A stretch of 32,443 bases of DNA from Pseudomonadaceae bacterium (GTDB lineage Bacteria; Pseudomonadota; Gammaproteobacteria; Pseudomonadales; Pseudomonadaceae), in contig JAIERD010000380.1 in NCBI GenBank assembly GCA_019747155.1, positions 1-32,443 on the forward strand, written 5' to 3'. The position numbers and the translations under genes are program-made. Of the stretch, positions 9,094-16,453 are shown piece by piece (within the stretch, counting starts at the first letter, position 1; each line of letters begins with the position of its first letter). Below the pieces are notes generated by a model. It made no database searches. It had not been told where the DNA came from and was given only the letters and a program-made list of their open reading frames with translations.

Positions 9094-9139
9094 TGGTTGG
9101 TTTGACGGGCAAAACTTTTAAAGGAACTATGCTTTTGAC

Positions 9140-9166
9140 TAATGCTTTACCCTTTGATACCGATAA
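9140..9166 (+). promoter_or_regulatory. Candidate FliA (sigma28) promoter for the 9307-14602 cluster
   Basis: TAAT-N15-ACCGATAA versus TAAA-N15-GCCGATAA (10/12, exact spacing). Confidence 0.4.
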
Positions 9167-9306
9167 GCTCTATGAGAACAAGCACATAGGCGCAAGTTGA
9201 AGGTGCTGATGGTTGTTTTCGCTCTGCAGGTTGGCGTTTCGCGCTTTTGCTCCATACGCTCGGATAACTGTGTGCCGAGGTGTTTAAAGTTCTGAGGGGA
9301 TAGAAG

Positions 9307-10083
9307 ATGGGGTTCTCATTGATTTGGGTTGTGCTGTTTGTCATCGGCGCGGGTGCAGGGGCGTTCTTTGTTTCATTGAGTGCGGCGTCGCGCGATAAAC
9401 ACAATCAGGAGCAACTCAGCGTTAAGGACGCCAGCATTGCCGAGCTTTCACGGCGCATGTCCGCCGCCGAGGTAAGTGCCCAGCAAGAGAGCCAGGCTAA
9501 AGAGGCGCTCAGTGCACGACAAAAAGTCGAAAAAGAGCTGGAGCGAGTACAGGGCGAGTTGGATAGCCAGCGTCATTGCGGCGCCGATCGTGAGAGCGGC
9601 CTGGAGCAGTCGCTGCGCCATTGCGAGTCGGAGATGGCGCAGATTAGAACCACCCTGGGTGCTGAGAATGAGCGCTTGCGCGGTGAAATCACCGGGTTGC
9701 TGGCCATGGTAAAAACCATTGAACGCTGGCATGAAGAGATGGAAGCGATTCTGGTCAACAACAAAGTCATGAAGAGCAAAAACGCCGAGTTCGCGGTCAT
9801 CGTTAAGCAGGTAGTGATGCTGGCGCTGAATGCCTCGATTGAAGCCGCTCGCGCCGGCGAGCAAGGCCGCGGCTTTGCGGTGGTGGCGGATGGCGTGCGT
9901 GATCTGGCCATTACTTCGGAAAAGCTCTCGCGCGATTACCGCGAGAACCTCGATAAAAACGACCTGGTCACCACCACGACCTTCCAAGACCTGCAAGCCA
10001 GCGGCAAAATGATTCAAACCGCAGTGTTTGGCTTGCGCGCGGCGAATGACAAAATCCGCGACGCGCTGGGCGGGAGGGGCTGA
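9307..10083 (+). CDS. Minimal membrane-anchored methyl-accepting-chemotaxis-like signalling protein (one N-terminal TM, coiled coil, MCP hairpin tip; no periplasmic ligand domain or HAMP visible)
   Basis: [26 protein letters not shown] tip [32 protein letters not shown]-like gagggga upstream. Confidence 0.85.
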   Translation: MGFSLIWVVLFVIGAGAGAFFVSLSAASRDKHNQEQLSVKDASIAELSRRMSAAEVSAQQESQAKEALSARQKVEKELERVQGELDSQRHCGADRESGLEQSLRHCESEMAQIRTTLGAENERLRGEITGLLAMVKTIERWHEEMEAILVNNKVMKSKNAEFAVIVKQVVMLALNASIEAARAGEQGRGFAVVADGVRDLAITSEKLSRDYRENLDKNDLVTTTTFQDLQASGKMIQTAVFGLRAANDKIRDALGGRG

Positions 10084-10088
10084 CAGTC

Positions 10089-10661
10089 ATGATCAGTCAA
10101 AGCGCTAAAACGGGTATCGAGTGGCTATTTGAAAGGGCCGTGCGGGCCAACAGTGTCAGTGGCGAGGGAGACACCTGTGTCCTGAGCAAATTGCCGGCGG
10201 ATAAAGACGTGCCGTCAACCACTAATCAACAATTGGTGGTTCTGACCATTTCTACCTATCTGTTTCGGATAGTGACGCTGTTTCAGTTCAATGATGATGC
10301 GCCAACCAATGAGCATATGGTGCGCATGACCAGAAGCCAGACCCCTGATCTGGACGCGCAGGCCTTAAGCGATGCCTATGCGGAGCTGGTCAATATGGTC
10401 TGTGGGGCGGTCAATCGTGGCCTTGGCGTGCCCTTTCCGCACATTGGCATGTCGACGCCCTATATGCTCGAAAGCTCTTGTGCCAACTATGCAGCGGCCC
10501 TTGAACCGGAGTATTTGCAGCGCTACGAAGTGGCGATAAACGATTCAATGCGCTTCACTCTTACCTACTGTTTGTGCGCTAGCGCGGATACTTCGCTGGA
10601 TTTTCGGATCGACACCTATGAAGCTGAGGAGGAGTCCGCAGGCGAGTTGGAGCTGTTCTGA
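10089..10661 (+). CDS. CheX-like protein (putative CheY-P phosphatase family)
   Basis: ExxN-type motif in AELVNMVCGAVNRGLG followed by P-h-IGMSTPYM; adjacent to cheY-like gene; ends SAGELELF. Confidence 0.55.
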   Translation: MISQSAKTGIEWLFERAVRANSVSGEGDTCVLSKLPADKDVPSTTNQQLVVLTISTYLFRIVTLFQFNDDAPTNEHMVRMTRSQTPDLDAQALSDAYAELVNMVCGAVNRGLGVPFPHIGMSTPYMLESSCANYAAALEPEYLQRYEVAINDSMRFTLTYCLCASADTSLDFRIDTYEAEEESAGELELF

Positions 10662-10716
10662 AAACGGAATTTTGTGACTGTGCTGGCCGATATTTTTATA
10701 AGAAAAAGGGGCAAAC

Positions 10717-11694
10717 ATGACTGACGCAACATTGGTGATGAGCAAAGTCCTGGTACTGGACGATGCAGCTGAGCACTTCGAGCAAATCAAACAGCTTTGT
10801 GAAGACAGCCGGTTGCTGGGGATTAAGCCCAACCTGGGTAGCCAGGGCGGGGTAATGGCCATCTTGCGCTCAAATGTCGATTTGGGCGGCATCCTGCTGT
10901 ATGAGAACTACGGTGGTCAGGCCCAGGGCCTGACGCTGGCACATGCTATTCATGCCGCGCGTCCGGAGCTGCCGATTTTCTTGCGCCGCGATGGTGATGC
11001 GGGTCTGGCCGATCTGAATAGCTCGGATACCAGTATGTTCTGCGCAGTGTTCAACTTATCTGCGCTGGAACATTTTAAGTCGGTCCTTGAGTCGTCGATC
11101 TTTAGCCGCGTTTACCCCACTGATTTAGTGCGCGGTATCACCGAAATGACCCTCAGTTCGCTGCAAACGCTGTTTAAAACCTGCGCAGTGGAGGTTGAGG
11201 CACCCTATCTGGTTAAAGATCAGATTATCTATGGCGAAGTGTTCAGCATGATTGCCATCGAAAGTAACTGGTGCCGCGGCTACATGATGCTGCAGACCGA
11301 AGAGGAACGGATGCTTGACCTGCTGCGGCATGCCGCCGGAGCGGATGCTGAGCCGCTGACCTTTCGCGACCTTAATAGCGTACTGGGGGAGGCGACCAAC
11401 CTCGTTTGGGGTTCGTTTAAAAATCGCTATGTGGGCTTTCGCGACGACATGAGCGGGCTGACTCAGACGCAAGTGCCAATCATTATTAATCACCAGCGCC
11501 GCTACATTTCCTTTGGCTCCGTCGATCCTCAACTCTGCCTCAAATACAATCTGGTACCGCTCGACGATCCGCAAGCTGTGCCAGTTTCGGTGTTCCAACG
11601 CTTCGTGTTTAACTTGTCGTGGTCGCCCGATCAGTTCTCCGAAAATCCGTCGGTGGAGGCGCTTGTCGACTCCGGTGAACTGGAAATGTTTTGA
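10717..11694 (+). CDS. Pseudo-receiver fused to C-terminal CheX-like domain
   Basis: N-term KVLVLDDAAEHFEQI...GGILLYENYGG...ELPIFLRRDGD resembles a degenerate REC; C-term LNSVLGEATNLVWGSFKNRY (ExxN) ...VPIIINHQRRYISF resembles CheX; ends DSGELEMF. Confidence 0.6.
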   Translation: MTDATLVMSKVLVLDDAAEHFEQIKQLCEDSRLLGIKPNLGSQGGVMAILRSNVDLGGILLYENYGGQAQGLTLAHAIHAARPELPIFLRRDGDAGLADLNSSDTSMFCAVFNLSALEHFKSVLESSIFSRVYPTDLVRGITEMTLSSLQTLFKTCAVEVEAPYLVKDQIIYGEVFSMIAIESNWCRGYMMLQTEEERMLDLLRHAAGADAEPLTFRDLNSVLGEATNLVWGSFKNRYVGFRDDMSGLTQTQVPIIINHQRRYISFGSVDPQLCLKYNLVPLDDPQAVPVSVFQRFVFNLSWSPDQFSENPSVEALVDSGELEMF

Positions 11695-11743
11695 CCTGCT
11701 GTAACTCAACTAAACACTTCATCAGTAAGCAAGGAACTCCTAA

Positions 11744-12109
11744 ATGGCTCAAATATTGGTAGTCGACGATTCAAGCACTGTGCGCAACGAAGTGTGCGAC
11801 TTCCTCAAAGCGAACGGTCTTACAGTCACTTCGGCGGTAGACGGCAAGGACGGCCTGGACAAATTGCGGGCTGATCCCGCGATTAAATTAGTGGTTTCCG
11901 ACGTCAACATGCCAAACATGGACGGCCTGACCATGGCTGAGAAAATTCGTGGGGAGCTACGCAACACCACGGTCAACATCATCATGCTGACCACTGAAAA
12001 CAGCCCAAGCATGAAAGAGCGCGGTAAAGCTGCCGGCATCAAAGGCTGGATTGTTAAACCCTTTAGCGGCGCTGCCGTGATCGCCACGTTCAAAAAGCTG
12101 GCCGTTTAA
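11744..12109 (+). CDS. Stand-alone CheY-like response regulator
   Basis: ILVVDDSSTVR, LVVSDVNMPNMDG (phosphoacceptor Asp), IIMLTTE, WIVKPF; no output domain. Confidence 0.93.
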   Translation: MAQILVVDDSSTVRNEVCDFLKANGLTVTSAVDGKDGLDKLRADPAIKLVVSDVNMPNMDGLTMAEKIRGELRNTTVNIIMLTTENSPSMKERGKAAGIKGWIVKPFSGAAVIATFKKLAV

Positions 12110-12196
12110 CCTTGGCCGCAGCGTCATCCGCAGGCCGCTAAAAGCGCTCGCCGATGACGCTCACGGTTAAACACGCAAAACAATAAGTGAGGCACT

Positions 12197-14602
12197 ATGA
12201 GCTCCAATACCGCGTCGGATAATAAAAAAGGCATTCAAATAAAAACCAAGCTGCGCCTTACCTTGGCGCTTTCATCGCTTGGGCTGGCGTTTATGTGTGC
12301 GCTAGGCATCATCGGTATGAACCGCGCCCTGACCACCATCACCTACCTGGGCGAAACCAAGCTGCAGGCGGCTCTTAACGTAGGTCAAATGCAGGGATCG
12401 CTGCTCAAGCTCGGCGGCATCAACAAAGCGGTTTTGGAATATAAGGACGTTTCTGGCGAGTACCGTTTGTTCGAGGGCCTTAAAGCCGACCGAGACGACG
12501 TTCTGCTGGATCTGAAAGAAGCTTGGGCACGCTACGAAAAACTACCCAAAGATGAAGAGGAACAGCAGCTCTGGGCGTCCTTGGTCGATAGTTCAAAACT
12601 CTGGGAAAAAGCTGACAAAAAACTCGACGCGCCACTCGTCGAACTGTCCGTACGCCACGATAAGGCAACCCATGAAAAATTAATGTTTCAGTACGAAGGT
12701 TTTCTGCGCGATATTAAAACCGGCGAAACATACATGACCGATGGCGTCTCGGGTCTGTATCGCTACTTGAGCGAGGCCAGCGTAAAAGCTTCCAATGATG
12801 CGATTGCAACTGTTGAACAGTCGAAGAAACAAATGATTGGTCTGGCGGCGGGGATTATTTTCTTCTCGCTGTTGTTCGGCATTTTGATGTCTCGCTCTAT
12901 CCATAAACCCCTCACCCGAATGATTGAGGCGATTGGTGATATTGAGAAAAACGACGACTTTAGTCGCCGTGTAGAGGTGCAAACCCACGACGAAATTGGC
13001 GTCACCATCGTGGCCTTTAACGGCATGATCGCCAAGATTGAGGCCAGTTCAGCTCAGCTACGGCAAAAAACCAATGATATTCAAACCATGCTGCAGAACA
13101 TGCCGCAGGGGATTCTCACCATCATTGATGGTGGCTTGATCCACTCCGAATATTCGGCCTATCTGGAAACCATCCTCGAAACCAAGCAGATCGCGGGTCG
13201 CGAAGTGATGGACTTGCTGTTCGCTAACTCCAATCTGGGCGCCGATACGCTCTCGCAGGTTGAGGCCGTTGGCGGCGCCTGCATCGGCGAAGACATCATG
13301 AACTTCGAGTTCAACTCGCATCTGATGGTCACTGAGTTCGAGAAGACCATGGCCGATGGTCGAGTTAAAAGCCTTGAGCTGAGTTGGTCGGCGATCACCG
13401 ATGACAACGAGATGATCGTCAGCTTGATGCTCTGCGTGCGGGATGTCACCGAGCTGCGCAAATTGGCGGCCGAGGCTGGTGAGCAGAAGCGCGAGCTGGA
13501 AATCATTGGTGAGATTCTGGCGGTCAATCAAGAGAAGTTTCACGAATTCATCTCCGGCTCCACCCAGTTTGTCGAAGAGAATCAGGCGCTTATCAAGAGC
13601 ACCGACACGCTGAAAACCGATGTTATTTCCCAGTTGTTCCGCAACATGCACACCATCAAAGGCAATGCGCGGACCTATGCGCTGCAGCATCTCACCAACG
13701 TGGTGCATGAGGCGGAGCAGACCTACGACGACCTTCGGCAAAACCCAGAGCTTGAATGGAACCAGGCCGCCTTGCTTGAGCAGCTGCAGTCAGTCGCTGA
13801 TTTGTTGGCCAAGTACGAGAAGATCAACGAGGTTACCTTGGGCCGTAAAGGGCCTGGTCGGCGTGGCAGTGTCGAGCGCTACCTGATGGTGGATAAAGAG
13901 CACATCCACGAGACCTTGCAGCAACTTGAATCGGCCAATATGTCGAGCATGCATGACTTGGTTGAGGCGCATAAAGCAGTGCGCCGCACACTGCGACTGC
14001 TGGGTACCGAGCACATCGGCGAGACCTTGGATGGGGTGTTTGAGTCTTTGCCATCGCTGGCGGCTGAACTGGGTAAAGAGGCTCCAGTCATTACCATAGA
14101 AGAACATGGCTATGTAGTACGTGGCCAGGTCAGCGGCATACTAAAAAACGTATTTATGCACCTGATTCGTAACTCTATGGACCACGGTTTGGAAACCGCA
14201 GAGGTGCGCACGGCTAAGGGTAAATCTGCCGCCGGCAATATCAAACTTGAGCTGGGCAACGAGGGCGGGCAGTTCACTCTGCGCCTTGGTGATGATGGCA
14301 AAGGTTTGGCCTTGGGGCGTATTCGGCGCATCGCGCTGGAAAAGAACATGCTGGCCAATGGCGAGCAAAGCAGCGACGAAGAAGTAGCCAAGGTAATCTT
14401 CGAGGCGGGCTTCTCAACTGCCGAGTCGGTGACTGAAGTTTCCGGGCGTGGCGTTGGCATGGACGCGGTTAAGGATTTTGTGGCCCGTGAAGGCGGCAGC
14501 ATTCGCTTTGAGTTCGTCGATAATGCCGAGGGGGCAGACTTCCGTCAGTTCCAAACTGTCGTCAGCTTGCCAGACAAGTTCGCGGTACATATCGAAAGCT
14601 AG
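12197..14602 (+). CDS. Membrane-bound CheA-like histidine kinase: TM - sensor helical domain - TM - HAMP - PAS-like - Hpt - HATPase, without P5/CheW-like domain
   Basis: HAMP (RSIHKPLTRMIEAIGDIEKNDDFSRRVEVQTHDEIG), Hpt (NMHTIKGNARTYAL), CheA-type N box (HLIRNSMDHGLE), G1 (GDDGKGL), G2 (SGRGVGMDAVKDFVAREGG); protein ends about 35 aa after G2. Confidence 0.88.
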   Translation: MSSNTASDNKKGIQIKTKLRLTLALSSLGLAFMCALGIIGMNRALTTITYLGETKLQAALNVGQMQGSLLKLGGINKAVLEYKDVSGEYRLFEGLKADRDDVLLDLKEAWARYEKLPKDEEEQQLWASLVDSSKLWEKADKKLDAPLVELSVRHDKATHEKLMFQYEGFLRDIKTGETYMTDGVSGLYRYLSEASVKASNDAIATVEQSKKQMIGLAAGIIFFSLLFGILMSRSIHKPLTRMIEAIGDIEKNDDFSRRVEVQTHDEIGVTIVAFNGMIAKIEASSAQLRQKTNDIQTMLQNMPQGILTIIDGGLIHSEYSAYLETILETKQIAGREVMDLLFANSNLGADTLSQVEAVGGACIGEDIMNFEFNSHLMVTEFEKTMADGRVKSLELSWSAITDDNEMIVSLMLCVRDVTELRKLAAEAGEQKRELEIIGEILAVNQEKFHEFISGSTQFVEENQALIKSTDTLKTDVISQLFRNMHTIKGNARTYALQHLTNVVHEAEQTYDDLRQNPELEWNQAALLEQLQSVADLLAKYEKINEVTLGRKGPGRRGSVERYLMVDKEHIHETLQQLESANMSSMHDLVEAHKAVRRTLRLLGTEHIGETLDGVFESLPSLAAELGKEAPVITIEEHGYVVRGQVSGILKNVFMHLIRNSMDHGLETAEVRTAKGKSAAGNIKLELGNEGGQFTLRLGDDGKGLALGRIRRIALEKNMLANGEQSSDEEVAKVIFEAGFSTAESVTEVSGRGVGMDAVKDFVAREGGSIRFEFVDNAEGADFRQFQTVVSLPDKFAVHIES

Positions 14603-14679
14603 TCGCGAACGGGAGCCAGCCCGCAATGGGTTGGTTCCAAGACCAGTTTCTAAATCCTAAGCAAACCCTCTTCGAAGTG

Positions 14680-14709
14680 AAATGCCGCCAGTTTTAGCTG
14701 GCGGTATTT
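14680..14709. terminator. Bidirectional terminator between the convergent CheA-like kinase and PP2C-kinase genes
   Basis: aaatgccgccag-ttttag-ctggcggtattt, 12-bp stem with one G/T pair. Confidence 0.75.
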
Positions 14710-16379
14710 CAGCCGCGCATCAACACGATCAGCAACAACAAATTCAACAGCAGCGAGAACAGGGCCAGACCACGCCAAACCTTTAATGGCTCGCGTTCAA
14801 GCAAGGGCCTTGGGCGGCTGCTGATGGCTTCACGTTCGCCGCGCTCAATTACCAGTAAACATTCTTCGGCGGTTTCAAAACGCTCCTCGGGGTTGGCGGC
14901 GACGGCTCGATTCAAGCATTCATCCAGCCACCAAGGTAGGTCGGGACGGTAGCGGCTGGCGGCTGTAGGTGTGCCGAAACGCGGATGCTGAAAGGCTTCA
15001 ATTTCTCCATATGGATAATGTCCGGTGAGCAGGTAATACAGCGTCACGCCGACCGCATAAAGGTCTTGGCGGGCACTGGGGGCTGCGCCGGCAAAGCCTT
15101 CCGGGGCTATGTAGCTTGGCGTGCCGGGCAGGGCATGGGCTTCGTCGCGTGACAGACCTGGGCAATAGGCCAGGCCGAGGTCCAGCACGCGCAACTCGCC
15201 ATCTTCGCCCCATAGGAGGTTTTCGGGCTTGATGTCGCGATGCAAAATATTGCGCCGGTGCAGCATGCCGACGGCGCGCAGCAAGCGCGGTGCCAGCTCA
15301 AGCCATTGTGGCAGGCCCAGTGGACCGCTCTGACGAAACTGTTCGGCAAGGGTCTGACCGTTGTACTCACGTTGCACGTAATACAGGTGCTGGCGTTGTG
15401 GCAGTGGATGGGCTTCGGGAAAGTAACGCCCGGCCACGCGCTTAAGAAACCACTCTTCTTGCAGTAATGCCGGTCCGGCAAATTCATCGGCATGCCGGTT
15501 GGCCGGTAAGGTTTTTAGCAGCCAGTTCCGGTCTTGCGTGTCGCGCACGCGGTACATGACGGATTGGCGTGATTCGGCGACTAGCCCCTCGACTGTCCAG
15601 CCTTCAAAGCTTTGTCCTGCGCGCAACTTCGGCGGTAAGGGCCAGTGTCCCAGTTGCGCCAGGGTATCGGCCAGCGCGCTTTGCGGCAGGCTGTCGATTC
15701 TTACCAGCATGGCGCTGGCATTGTCTTGGCTGCCGGCCAGGTGGGCGGCGCAAACCAGCGCCTGACAGGCGGCGTTGGGGTCGGGTTCGTCTTGCAGAAT
15801 CCGCTGCACGCCAAGATCGCCCAGCACCGCCCAGATACCATCGCAAACCAGCAAAAAGCTTTCCCCGACCCGCAGTTCACCTTCTAAATAATCGACCACC
15901 AGATGCTGATCGAGGCCCATCGCACGCTTGAGCACGTGCTGCATGCCCGGCTGCTCCCAAACATGCTCCTCGGTCAAGCGTTCGAGTACCCCGGCGTGCC
16001 AGCGATAGGCACGGCAATCGCCCACATGCGCCAGGGTGAAACGCCGGCCACGCAGTACCAGAGCGGTGAGGGTGGTGAGCAAGGGTTGGCCGCCGCCGTT
16101 GGCTTGCAGCCAGCGGTTGTGGGCGATCAAGAGGCGGTCAAGCGATTGCACCACCGCCCAGGTCTCGGGGGTGGCGTAATAATCCAGCGCCAGCGCCTGC
16201 AAGGTGGCTCGCGCTGCCAAGCCACCGTCGGCGCACTGGCTAACACCGTCGGCCAGGGCAAACAGGCTGCCCTTGCTGGCCGCTAAGGCGGCGGTGGGGG
16301 TGACTATGCGCAGTGCGTCCTGATTCTCAGCCCGAGGGCCGGTGGCAGTGGCTTCGCCAAAACTCAATTGCAGGCTCAT
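14709..16379 (-). CDS. PP2C-type protein phosphatase fused to Ser/Thr protein kinase with C-terminal TM
   Basis: PP2C motifs (ALADGVSQCADGG, AHVGDCRAYRW, LLVCDGIW) and kinase motifs (ILHRDIKPENLLWG, VLDLGLA, GTPSYIAPEGF); C-term LFSLLLNLLLLIVLM. Confidence 0.93.
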   Translation of the reverse strand: MSLQLSFGEATATGPRAENQDALRIVTPTAALAASKGSLFALADGVSQCADGGLAARATLQALALDYYATPETWAVVQSLDRLLIAHNRWLQANGGGQPLLTTLTALVLRGRRFTLAHVGDCRAYRWHAGVLERLTEEHVWEQPGMQHVLKRAMGLDQHLVVDYLEGELRVGESFLLVCDGIWAVLGDLGVQRILQDEPDPNAACQALVCAAHLAGSQDNASAMLVRIDSLPQSALADTLAQLGHWPLPPKLRAGQSFEGWTVEGLVAESRQSVMYRVRDTQDRNWLLKTLPANRHADEFAGPALLQEEWFLKRVAGRYFPEAHPLPQRQHLYYVQREYNGQTLAEQFRQSGPLGLPQWLELAPRLLRAVGMLHRRNILHRDIKPENLLWGEDGELRVLDLGLAYCPGLSRDEAHALPGTPSYIAPEGFAGAAPSARQDLYAVGVTLYYLLTGHYPYGEIEAFQHPRFGTPTAASRYRPDLPWWLDECLNRAVAANPEERFETAEECLLVIERGEREAISSRPRPLLEREPLKVWRGLALFSLLLNLLLLIVLMRG

Positions 16380-16402
16380 GCAGTGCTCTCACAACCAATA
16401 AC

Positions 16403-16434
16403 AAAAAGCCCGCGACGGCAGAACCGGCGCGGGC
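16403..16434 (-). terminator. Terminator downstream of nasA
   Basis: Minus strand GCCCGCGCCGGTTCTGCCGTCGCGGGCTTTTTGTT. Confidence 0.8.
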
Positions 16435-16453
16435 AACTTAGCTGCTGCTTAGG

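Noticed and set aside
8997-9200. 67-aa ORF in the nirB / mini-MCP intergenic region
   Set aside because: No SD or family resemblance; it overlaps the candidate NtrC and sigma28 sites.
10645-11694. GELELF/GELEMF tails as DNA polymerase beta-clamp-binding motifs (QLxLF-like)
   Set aside because: Superficial similarity only; the chemosensory context makes a clamp interaction unlikely and the key Gln is absent.
14709-16379. PP2C-kinase fusion as a novel system component
   Set aside because: This fusion next to nasA is already known in pseudomonads; it is convergent with, and separated by a bidirectional terminator from, the chemosensory cluster.
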